Assembly: GCF_013410945.1 (NCBI RefSeq)
Contig: NZ_JACCCH010000001.1
Coordinates: forward strand, 2,852,001-2,916,000
Reading direction: 5' to 3'
Source of the DNA: Leifsonia sp. AK011
GTDB lineage: Bacteria; Actinomycetota; Actinomycetes; Actinomycetales; Microbacteriaceae
Length of the DNA stretch: 64,000 bases
Positions 37,375-44,491 of this stretch are shown here, one piece after another. Position numbers and translations under genes: made by a program. Every line of letters starts with the position of its first letter. Position 1 is the stretch's first letter. Below the pieces are notes generated by a model that was given only the letters and a program-made list of their open reading frames with translations, did not search any database and had not been told where the DNA came from.

Positions 37375-39228
37375 ATGAGTTCCCCCCGTAGTGGTCGTCC
37401 GTCGCGCTCGCCCTTTGGTGCGCCGAAGAAGGACGACGGCCCCCGCGCCAGTTTCCGTCAGCTGTTCCCCTACCTCGCCGAGCACCGTGGTGTTCTCGCG
37501 GTGGTCATCGGCCTGAGCATCCTCGCCGCCGGCGCCTCGCTCGCCCAGCCGCTTCTCGTCTCCCAGGTCATCACGGTCGTGCAGGCGGGTGACCCGCTCG
37601 GGATGCTCGTCTGGGCCCTCATCGCGCTCGTCGTCGCCTCGGCCGTGCTCAGCGGCTTCCAGCACTATCTCCTCCAGCGCACGGGCACCTCGGTCGTGTA
37701 CTCGGCCCGCCGACAGCTCGTGCGACGGATGCTACGGCTCCCGATCAGCGAGTTCGACACCCGCCGCACGGGTGACCTCGTCTCCCGCGTCGGTTCCGAC
37801 ACGACCCTGCTCTACGCGGTCATCACGCAGGGCCTCGTCGACGCAGTCGGCGGGTCGCTCGTCTTCGTGGGTGCGCTCATCGCGATGCTCGTCATCGACC
37901 CCGTGCTGCTCGGGCTCACGGTGGCAGTGATCGCGGTCGCGGTGATCACCGTGGTCTCGCTGTCCTCGCGCATCCGCGTGGCCAGCCGCAAGCAGCAGGA
38001 GAAGGTGGGCGACCTCGCCGCCTCCGTCGAGCGCTCGCTCTCGGCCGTGCGCACGGTGCGGGCCGCGAACGCGACCGACCGCGAGGTGACGGCCATCGAG
38101 AAGGACGCGGAGGGCGCCTGGCGCCAGGGTCTCGCGGTGGCACGCATCTCGGCGCTCGTGGTTCCCGTCTCGGGTATCGCGCTTCAAGTCGCGCTGCTCG
38201 TTGTGCTCGGTGTCGGCGGCTTCCGCGTTGCGAGCGGAGCTATCACCGTCGCGAGCCTCGTGGCGTTCATCCTCTTCCTGTTCATGATGATCATGCCGCT
38301 CGGCCAGGCCTTCGGCGCGATCAACTCCGTCAACCAGGCCCTGGGCGCTCTCGGGCGCATCCAGGAGATCGTGTCGCTCCCGTCGGAGACCGACGGAGAC
38401 GCCCGCATCACCCCGGTGGCGGCGATCGAATCGGATGCCGCGATCTCCTTCGAGAACGTCGAGTTCTCGTATCCAGAGGGTGCTGTGCCAGACGCCGCGT
38501 CCGACGATCCCTCGCTTGCGGCCGCAGCGGAGAAGGATGCCGCGGACCGCGTTGTACTCCGAGGCGTCTCGTTCACGGCACCCCGCGGGCAGCGCACGGC
38601 CCTCGTCGGCCCGTCCGGCGCTGGCAAGAGCACCATCCTCGCGCTCATCGAGCGCTTCTACGACCCGACGGGCGGGGTCGTGCGCTTCGGCGGCGTCGAC
38701 ATCCGCGGCCTGGACCGCACCGAGCTGCGCGCGCAGCTCGGCTACGTCGAGCAGGACGCCCCTGTGCTCGCCGGCACCCTGCGCGAGAACCTGCTGCTCG
38801 GTGCGCCGGATGCCACGGAGGAGCAGTGCGTCGAGGTGCTCCGCTCGGTTAACCTCACCGAGGTACTCGAGCGCAATCCGCTCGGCCTGGACGCGCCCGT
38901 CGGCGAGTCCGGCATCATGCTCTCCGGCGGCGAGCGCCAGCGTCTCGCGATCGCACGTGCGCTGCTGGCGGCACCTCCTATCCTGTTGCTCGATGAGTCC
39001 ACGTCATCCCTCGACGGTCTCAACGAGCAGATGCTGCGTGAGGCGATCGACGCGGTGGCACAGGACCGCACGCTCATCGTCATCGCGCACCGCCTCTCGA
39101 CGGTCGTCGACTCCGACCAGATCGTCGTTCTCGACCACGGCCGGGTCGTGGGCGTCGGCACCCACTCCGAGCTCATCGCGTCCACCCCCCTCTACAAGGA
39201 CCTCGCCAAGCACCAGCTCCTCGTCTGA
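37375..39228 (+). CDS. ABC exporter, fused membrane-ATPase (multidrug/lipid type)
   Basis: 617 residues: an ABC_membrane domain with six helices (about 35-320), then a nucleotide-binding domain. Walker A GPSGAGKST is near residue 415, Q-loop LGYVEQDAP, signature LSGGERQRLAIARALL and Walker B ILLLDESTSSLD. Between the membrane part and the ATPase is an insert of ~20 acidic residues (EGAVPDAASDDPSL). A half-size exporter like this works as a homodimer unless it has a partner; none is adjacent. Substrate is unknown (drug, lipid or peptide). Confidence 0.92.
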   Translation: MSSPRSGRPSRSPFGAPKKDDGPRASFRQLFPYLAEHRGVLAVVIGLSILAAGASLAQPLLVSQVITVVQAGDPLGMLVWALIALVVASAVLSGFQHYLLQRTGTSVVYSARRQLVRRMLRLPISEFDTRRTGDLVSRVGSDTTLLYAVITQGLVDAVGGSLVFVGALIAMLVIDPVLLGLTVAVIAVAVITVVSLSSRIRVASRKQQEKVGDLAASVERSLSAVRTVRAANATDREVTAIEKDAEGAWRQGLAVARISALVVPVSGIALQVALLVVLGVGGFRVASGAITVASLVAFILFLFMMIMPLGQAFGAINSVNQALGALGRIQEIVSLPSETDGDARITPVAAIESDAAISFENVEFSYPEGAVPDAASDDPSLAAAAEKDAADRVVLRGVSFTAPRGQRTALVGPSGAGKSTILALIERFYDPTGGVVRFGGVDIRGLDRTELRAQLGYVEQDAPVLAGTLRENLLLGAPDATEEQCVEVLRSVNLTEVLERNPLGLDAPVGESGIMLSGGERQRLAIARALLAAPPILLLDESTSSLDGLNEQMLREAIDAVAQDRTLIVIAHRLSTVVDSDQIVVLDHGRVVGVGTHSELIASTPLYKDLAKHQLLV

Positions 39229-39255
39229 GGTTGGACGTCGCTGAGCGACGCTCCG

Positions 39256-39319
39256 CGCGCTGAGGTTTGGTGACGACGCGCAGGTTCAAACGCCTGCGCG
39301 CGCACCAAACCTCAGCGCG
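39256..39319. terminator. Long two-part palindrome between convergent genes
   Basis: Outer arms CGCGCTGAGGTTTGGTG (39256-39272) and its perfect complement (39303-39319), and inner arms CGCGCAGG/CCTGCGCG with an 8-nt loop. It lies between the ABC exporter (plus) and a hypothetical gene (minus), so it can serve both as a bidirectional terminator. There is no T-tract. Confidence 0.7.
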
Positions 39320-39344
39320 GCCTGGGGCGTCGTCCAGCGCTTCC

Positions 39345-40154
39345 CTAGCGGCCGGGGAAACGCTCGAACCACTCCTCGACGGGATGCTTCAGAAGCCGAT
39401 CCATCATCGAGCGCGCGCGCGCGGACGGGGTGCCGAACTTCGCGGTCAACCCGATCACGTAGTTCCTCGAACGAGCATCCACCCGCTCCAGCGTGAACTC
39501 GAAGCGCCCTGCACCCTCCTTCCACCATGCCGACGCAACCCAGCCGACGCGGTACCCAGCATCCGCGATGACCTCGTGGTGCTCTTCGAGCAACATGGCA
39601 AGGATTCTGGCAGTCACCCGCGACGGGGATTCCCACGAGCGGTCGAGTGCAATCCGCATGACCTCCTCCCGGTACTGGGATGCATCGAATCGAACCTGAT
39701 CCATCGGCAGCAGTTCACCCTCGTAGCCATCCGACGGGTCATCCGGATGCACGAACACGCCGGTGAAATCACGGAAGTCCGTCCATGTGACGACATCGCC
39801 GTCGGTCGCGATGATGGGAGCGATGACGCCGCATCCCGCCGTGCCGCACGAACACGTGTACAGAGCGATTCGCTGGGCGTCAGCGCTCTGGAGGAGTGGA
39901 GGTTTCGCCCAGGCGTCACTGGGGTCCCAATCATCATTGATCCACGAGTCCTCGACGCTGAACAGCGCGGGCGCTGGCAGTATCTGGTCCGCCGGAAATC
40001 CGATGAATCCGATCTGACTTCCCGAGAGGAGGGACAGTTCCACCCCGTCCACCCTGATGGACAGGTGGGGATCATCGCGCCCGTCGGGCGGAAAGGTCAC
40101 CTCAAGACCGAGGCGGGAGAGGGGCGGACGGATGGCGTGGTTCGCATCGTTCAT
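39345..40154 (-). CDS. Conserved-looking cytoplasmic protein of unknown function
   Basis: 269 residues, no signal peptide or membrane segment, soluble composition. Features: an early segment FPADQILPAPALFSVEDSWI, a cysteine cluster YTCSCGTAGCGVIAPII (CxCGxxGC, suggesting a small metal or structural site), then WTDFRDFTGVF and a Trp-rich segment GYRVGWVASAWWKEG, and a basic C-terminus. The codon pattern looks native. I do not recognise a family. A weak ribosome site and several possible downstream starts leave the N-terminus open. It is flanked by a palindrome at its 3' end and by the SpoU methyltransferase upstream. Confidence 0.75.
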   Translation of the reverse strand: MNDANHAIRPPLSRLGLEVTFPPDGRDDPHLSIRVDGVELSLLSGSQIGFIGFPADQILPAPALFSVEDSWINDDWDPSDAWAKPPLLQSADAQRIALYTCSCGTAGCGVIAPIIATDGDVVTWTDFRDFTGVFVHPDDPSDGYEGELLPMDQVRFDASQYREEVMRIALDRSWESPSRVTARILAMLLEEHHEVIADAGYRVGWVASAWWKEGAGRFEFTLERVDARSRNYVIGLTAKFGTPSARARSMMDRLLKHPVEEWFERFPGR

Positions 40155-40258
40155 CGCAGCGCGCTGCGTCGGGTTGCCGGCCCACCACCATCTGGTGAGT
40201 CCGTCGACGCCGGAGGGGGCTCTGCCCCGCGCGGAGTTACACGTTAGTGGATCGGCTG

Positions 40259-41053
40259 CTACCGCGCGAGGGTGTACATCGCGACCGCCGCGGTCGCGGC
40301 CACATTGAGCGAGTCGATACCGTGGGCCATCGGGATCTGCACGATCGTGTCGGCCGCGTCCAGCGCCTCGCGGGTGAGCCCGTAGCCCTCCTCCCCCAGC
40401 ATGAGCGCAACCCGCTCCGGGGCGGATGCCGCGAACTCACGCAGCGCGACGGCCCCCGGCTCGAGTGCCAGCGCCGCGACGTGGAACCCGGATGCCACGA
40501 GCTCCTCCCGCGCAGACCCCCAGTCGCCCGTCCTGGTCCACGGCACCTGCAGCACCGTGCCCATGGACACGCGGATGGCACGGCGGTAGAACGGGTCTGA
40601 GCACCGCGGCGTCACGAGCACGGCATCCGCCCCGATGCCGGCGACGGAGCGGAAGATCGCCCCGACGTTGGTGGGGTCGGCGACGTTTTCGAGTATGACG
40701 ATGCGACGGGCATCCTCGAGCAGCGACGAGACGGACGGCAGGGCCGGGCGGTGCATCGAGGCGATGAGGCCCCGGTGGAGCAGGTAGCCGGTGAGCTCCT
40801 CGAGAAGCTCGGGCGGCCCCGAGAACACGGGAACATCCTCACCGACGAGCTGAATGGCCTGGTCGACCGAGGCACCGAGCGCCAGCACTGACCGTGGTCG
40901 GTGCCCCGCCCGCAGCGCCCGCTCGAGCACGAGCGCCGACTCCGCCAGGTAGAGCCCGTGCTCGGTGCCCTGCGCCTTCTTCAGCGCCACATCCGTCTGG
41001 TGCGAGTAGTCGCCGAGGCGCGGATCGTCGAGGGAGTCGATGCGGATGATCAC
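40259..41053 (-). CDS. SpoU/TrmH family RNA 2'-O-methyltransferase
   Basis: 264 aa. It has an N-terminal substrate-binding region (LYLAESALVLERALRAG) and a SPOUT knot domain with all three SpoU motifs: VILENVADPTNVGAIFRS, MLGEEGYGLTREAL and IPMAHGIDSLNVAAT. It transfers a methyl group from SAM to a ribose 2'-OH in rRNA or tRNA; the exact nucleotide cannot be told. The start is GTG 41053, with TAGCAT 6 nt upstream (leaderless). It is separated from the upstream ABC gene by the palindrome at 41081-41140. Confidence 0.92.
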   Translation of the reverse strand: MIIRIDSLDDPRLGDYSHQTDVALKKAQGTEHGLYLAESALVLERALRAGHRPRSVLALGASVDQAIQLVGEDVPVFSGPPELLEELTGYLLHRGLIASMHRPALPSVSSLLEDARRIVILENVADPTNVGAIFRSVAGIGADAVLVTPRCSDPFYRRAIRVSMGTVLQVPWTRTGDWGSAREELVASGFHVAALALEPGAVALREFAASAPERVALMLGEEGYGLTREALDAADTIVQIPMAHGIDSLNVAATAAVAMYTLAR

Positions 41054-41059
41054 CGCCGA

Positions 41060-41065
41060 ATGCTA
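41060..41065 (-). promoter_or_regulatory. -10 box, leaderless start of the SpoU methyltransferase
   Basis: TAGCAT on the minus strand ends exactly 6 nt before GTG 41053. Confidence 0.6.
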
Positions 41066-41080
41066 TCGGCACGTCGTGAG

Positions 41081-41140
41081 CCGAGAACGCAGAAACGTCT
41101 AGTGCGACGCACGCCGCACTAGACGTTTCTGCACTCTCGG
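41081..41140 (-). terminator. Long palindrome 3' of the ABC-2 permease gene
   Basis: Perfect 18-bp arms GCAGAAACGTCTAGTGCG (41089-41106) and complement (41115-41132) with an 8-nt loop, extended by CCGAGA/TCTCGG after a 2-nt mismatch. It begins ~16 bp beyond the permease stop. No T-tract. Confidence 0.7.
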
Positions 41141-41155
41141 TGCGATCCGGACGCG

Positions 41156-41968
41156 CTACCGCACCGACTTGCGCTCGTAGATCGCCATCGACCAGACGTA
41201 GCCCACGACGATGAGCACCACGCTCCAGCCCAGGGCCAACGGAATGTTCCAGCCCGGATCGGTTCCGAGAAGCAGCGCACGCACCGCCTCGATGAACGGG
41301 GTGAACGGCTGGTACTGGGCGAACCACTGAAGCCACACGGGCATCGACTCGGTGGGCACGAACCCGCTGCCGAGCATGGGCAGGAGCGTGAGGATGAGAG
41401 GCAGGTTGCTCGCCGTCTCGACGGTCTTCGCCTGCATCCCCATCCCGATGCCGATCCAGCTGACCGCGAACGAGATGAGGGCGATGATCCCGAGCAGGGC
41501 GAGCCACTCGAGCGGCCCTGCCGTGGGTCGGAAGCCCACGAGGACCCCGACGCCGAGCACGAGCGCCACCGCGATCATCGCCTGGATGGTGTTGCCGAGC
41601 ACGTGTCCCGCGAGCACGGCCGCCCGTGAGATCGACATCGTGCGGAAACGCGCCGTGATGCCCTCGGTCATGTCCATCGCGACGGTGATCGCGGCGCCGC
41701 TCGCCGTGCCCGCGATCGTGATGAGAAGGATGCCCGGCATGACGTACGCGAGATAGGCCTCCCGCCCGGCGCCCGGGTCCACCCCGGGCAGGCCAGCGCC
41801 GAGCGTGCCACCGAACACGAAGACGATGAGCAGCAGGATCACGACGGGACCCAGAATGGTGAACATCGACAGGCCGGGGTAGCGCACAGCACGCAGGAGG
41901 TTGCGGCGCAGCATCGTGATCGCGTCGGAGATCACGTGCGTCTGGTACGAGGGGGCGATGGTGGTCAT
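41156..41968 (-). CDS. ABC-2 type transporter permease (DrrB-like)
   Basis: 270 residues with six hydrophobic segments (ABC2_membrane). It starts MTTIAPSYQTHVISDAITML, then FTILGPVVILLLIVFVFGGT, and the conserved cytoplasmic segment MDMTEGITARFRTMSISRAAV before helix 3. This is the daunorubicin-resistance DrrB pattern. It works with the ATPase encoded just upstream (ATGA overlap, 41965-41968). Substrate unknown. Confidence 0.9.
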   Translation of the reverse strand: MTTIAPSYQTHVISDAITMLRRNLLRAVRYPGLSMFTILGPVVILLLIVFVFGGTLGAGLPGVDPGAGREAYLAYVMPGILLITIAGTASGAAITVAMDMTEGITARFRTMSISRAAVLAGHVLGNTIQAMIAVALVLGVGVLVGFRPTAGPLEWLALLGIIALISFAVSWIGIGMGMQAKTVETASNLPLILTLLPMLGSGFVPTESMPVWLQWFAQYQPFTPFIEAVRALLLGTDPGWNIPLALGWSVVLIVVGYVWSMAIYERKSVR

Positions 41969-42906
41969 GATGCTGTCTCCTTCTGTTCGATCCGGCCGGT
42001 GAGGGCGAAGAACACGTCGTCGAGGTCGGGCGTGTGAATGCTGAGGTCGGCTACCGGGACGTCCGCGGCGGCGAGGCGGTCGAGCACACCACGCAGGGTG
42101 TCGACGCCTCCGTCGCCCGGCACGGTGAGAGTGAGTTCTGCGGCATCCCGCTCAGACTCGGTGAGGAGCGCCGCTGCGGCGTCGAGGTTCGAGAGGTCGT
42201 CGAAGCGCAAGGTCAGGTGTCCACCGGGAACCCGTCGCTTGAGCTCGTCCGGGGTGCCCTCCGCGACGATGCGGCCGTCGTCGAGCACGGCGATGCGGCC
42301 GGCCAGCTCGTCGGCCTCGTCGAGGTACTGGGTCGTGAGGAGCACGGTTGTGCCCTCCGCGACGAGGCCCCGCACGATGTCCCACATCGTGTGCCGGCTG
42401 CGCGGGTCGAGCCCCGTGGTCGGCTCGTCGAGGAAGATCACGTCGGGGCGCGAGACGAGCGTCATCGCGAGGTCGAGGCGCCGTTTCATCCCGCCCGAGT
42501 AGGTCGCGAGCGGTTTGCGCGCGGCCTCCACGAGGTCGAACTGCTCGAGCAGCTCGGCGACCCGCTGCTTCGATCGCTTCGCGCCGAGGTGGCGCAGCCT
42601 GGCCATGAGCAGCAGGTTCTCCTCGCCCGTGATGAGGTTGTCGACCGCCGAGAACTGCCCGGTCAGGCCGATGGATGCCCGTACCCCCTCCGCATCACGA
42701 ACGACGTCGTGGCCGCCCACGAGGGCCGTGCCCCCGTCCGGTCGCAGGAGGGTCGAGAGGATGTGGACGGTCGTGGTCTTGCCCGCGCCGTTGGGGCCGA
42801 GCAGGGCGGTGACCGTGCCGGCCTCGACGGTGAGGTCGACACCGTCGAGGACGCGCTTGGGGCCGTACGACTTGCGAAGCCCGCGGACGTCGATTGCTGG
42901 GGTCAT
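41965..42906 (-). CDS. ABC transporter ATP-binding protein (DrrA-like)
   Basis: 313 residues. Walker A GPNGAGKTT near residue 38, signature YSGGMKRRLDLAMTLV, Walker B VIFLDEPTTGLDPRSR, and a C-terminal ~80-residue DrrA-type domain. It energises the ABC-2 permease. It belongs to the RHH-DUF4097-DrrAB unit: the DUF4097 gene stops 27 bp upstream. Confidence 0.94.
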   Translation of the reverse strand: MTPAIDVRGLRKSYGPKRVLDGVDLTVEAGTVTALLGPNGAGKTTTVHILSTLLRPDGGTALVGGHDVVRDAEGVRASIGLTGQFSAVDNLITGEENLLLMARLRHLGAKRSKQRVAELLEQFDLVEAARKPLATYSGGMKRRLDLAMTLVSRPDVIFLDEPTTGLDPRSRHTMWDIVRGLVAEGTTVLLTTQYLDEADELAGRIAVLDDGRIVAEGTPDELKRRVPGGHLTLRFDDLSNLDAAAALLTESERDAAELTLTVPGDGGVDTLRGVLDRLAAADVPVADLSIHTPDLDDVFFALTGRIEQKETAS

Positions 42907-42933
42907 GCGTCGTGCCTTTCTCTGGTGGCCCGC

Positions 42934-43779
42934 TCAGCGGGCGCGTTGGATGGAGATGTCGCCGAACTGGGTGCGCGCACGCACGGCCACTGTCGACTCG
43001 GACCCGGAGGGGGCGGCATCCCCCTCGAGCTGGTTGCGCACGCGGCCCTCGCGGGAGGAGAGGTCAAGCCACGCGGGAACCCCCTCGCGCACGCCGACCG
43101 TGATGGCCCCGTACCCGCTGTCGAGTTGGATGCTGCCGCTCGACGCCTCACGCAGGCGTACACTCCCGTAGGCCGTCGTGGCCGCCACCGACGCGAGCGC
43201 GCGATCGATCTCGATGTCGCCGTACGAGAGCTTCGCCTCCACGTCGCCGCCGGACTCCCGGATCGTCACGCTGCCGTGCGAGGCCTTGAGCAGGGCATCG
43301 CCGGTGACGACGCCGAGGCGGATCTGGCCGTGGTCGGCCGTGATCTCCGCTGAGCCGTCGACGCTGTCGACGGTCACGTTGCCGTGGGATGCCCGCAGCC
43401 ACAGGTCTCCAGTGGTCTCCAGCTCGACACCTCCCGTGGAGGCCTTGATGCGCGTCGCGCCGAGTCGACCCGTCGCGTTCACGGCACCCACGGGGATCTC
43501 CACCGTGAGGCGCGAGTCCGTCGGAATCTCGACCCGCAGGTCGACCGACTCCGTGGGGCCGATGATGCTGAGACGCGGCTTGGGGCCGACGATCGTGAGG
43601 CGCTGCCCGTCGAAGTCGACGCGCGTCTCCTCCGCCCCGCGGCGGTCGACCGCCTTGGACGGGTTCGTCGGCGAAACCGTCACGACGGTGTCGCCACGGT
43701 CGCTCGCGACGATCTCGATGATGCCGACCTGGAGGTTGATCGCGAGGTCGATCGGTGTGGGCGTACTGAATGTGGGCAT
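42934..43779 (-). CDS. DUF4097-like beta-strand repeat protein
   Basis: 281 residues from ATG 43779, chosen for the GGGAGG ~8 nt upstream. The sequence is a series of short beta-strand rungs (TRIKASTGGVELETTGDL, ASHGNVTVDSVDG, ADHGQIRLGVVTG, ASHGSVTIRESG, SYGDIEIDR, AYGSVRLREAS, GYGAITVGV), the right-handed repeat typical of DUF4097/DUF4098. No signal peptide, so cytoplasmic or peripheral. Such proteins often sit next to anti-sigma factors or DrrAB-like exporters; what they do is unknown. It lies between the RHH regulator and the ABC genes. Confidence 0.85.
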   Translation of the reverse strand: MPTFSTPTPIDLAINLQVGIIEIVASDRGDTVVTVSPTNPSKAVDRRGAEETRVDFDGQRLTIVGPKPRLSIIGPTESVDLRVEIPTDSRLTVEIPVGAVNATGRLGATRIKASTGGVELETTGDLWLRASHGNVTVDSVDGSAEITADHGQIRLGVVTGDALLKASHGSVTIRESGGDVEAKLSYGDIEIDRALASVAATTAYGSVRLREASSGSIQLDSGYGAITVGVREGVPAWLDLSSREGRVRNQLEGDAAPSGSESTVAVRARTQFGDISIQRAR

Positions 43780-43855
43780 GCTGGCGCCTCCCTTTCTGTG
43801 GGCGTGTTCGATCTCCCCGCGGGATGCGGGGCGAGGGTGCTTCGGGGTCGCCCGC

Positions 43856-44344
43856 CTAGCGGGCCCACCCCGCGAAGTCGCTGCCGGTGCGCAGCGAGCG
43901 CTGCGCCGACCGGCGTTGTTTCGGCTGCAGGGCGGCCGCAACCGCCCTCACCAGCCAGGTGTTCACCGAGAGTCCGTCGGCCGCGGCCGCGTCGTCGACG
44001 CGGGCCTTCAGAGCGTCCGGCAGTCGCAGGGTGGTGCGCGAGGTGCTCGTGTCGTCGAGGTCGACGGATGCCGCGCTCACCTCGTCAGCTTCGGCGTCGG
44101 CTGGCGCAGCGGCCACGACGAACTCGACGTCTCGTCCGCGCAGACGAACGTCGACCGAACCGGGTGCGAGGTCGCGCGTGATCTCACCGGCGGCAGCGGA
44201 GAGCACCTCGAGGAGGACGAGGCGAGCCGTGGCATCCAGACCGGCGACGAGCCGTTCGGCGACGGCCCGCGTCTCGTCAGACCCGTTCTCGGCCGACTCG
44301 ACGAGCTGCCGCTGGAGGTCGGCGACGTAAGGCGAAAGTTCCAT
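43856..44344 (-). CDS. HicB-like ribbon-helix-helix regulator
   Basis: 162 residues from ATG 44344 (a GTG three codons earlier is also in frame). The C-terminal part, TTLRLPDALKARVDDAAAAD then GLSVNTWLVRAVAAAL, is a ribbon-helix-helix DNA-binding domain of the Arc/HicB kind. The N-terminal ~95 residues look like a separate effector or dimerisation domain with acidic and beta character. Its own promoter carries a 21-bp palindrome between -35 and -10, which argues for autorepression. No toxin gene is adjacent; instead it heads a DUF4097-ABC exporter unit, so it is better seen as an operon repressor than an antitoxin. Confidence 0.82.
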   Translation of the reverse strand: MELSPYVADLQRQLVESAENGSDETRAVAERLVAGLDATARLVLLEVLSAAAGEITRDLAPGSVDVRLRGRDVEFVVAAAPADAEADEVSAASVDLDDTSTSRTTLRLPDALKARVDDAAAADGLSVNTWLVRAVAAALQPKQRRSAQRSLRTGSDFAGWAR

Positions 44345-44351
44345 GTGCACC

Positions 44352-44381
44352 ACTATGACACCACTATGGTGTCATGGTCAA
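44352..44381 (-). promoter_or_regulatory. Leaderless promoter and operator of the RHH-DUF4097-ABC operon
   Basis: On the minus strand: TTGACC (44376-44381), an 18-bp spacer and CATAGT (44352-44357), 7 nt before ATG 44344. The spacer is filled by the palindrome ATGACACCA-TAG-TGGTGTCAT (44355-44375). Extra half-sites, CACCACTAT at 44349-44357 and GTGGTGTCA near 44389-44397, flank it, which suits cooperative RHH binding. Confidence 0.7.
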
Positions 44382-44403
44382 GCAATTGTGGTGTCACGTT
44401 GAA

Positions 44404-44479
44404 GGGTGGGGGCCGCCTTTGAGGGTTTCCGGCGTGGTTGGCGTCTACGGGCAGAAACCCTCAAAGGCGGCCCCCACCC
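44404..44479 (-). repeat. Long hairpin B: 25/26-bp perfect stem with conserved 24-nt loop
   Basis: Arms 44404-44428 and 44455-44479 are perfect complements; the next pair inward (C44429-G44454) also matches. On the minus strand the loop begins TGCCCGTAGACGCC, as in hairpin A, with one difference. It lies 12 bp beyond the stop of the succinate-semialdehyde dehydrogenase gene, in the place of its terminator. Confidence 0.9.
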
Positions 44480-44491
44480 GACCCGCGAGAC

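Noticed and set aside
43856-44344. Antitoxin of a HicAB toxin-antitoxin pair
   Set aside because: The RHH domain is HicB-like, but no small HicA-type frame lies on either side; the downstream genes are DUF4097 and an ABC exporter.
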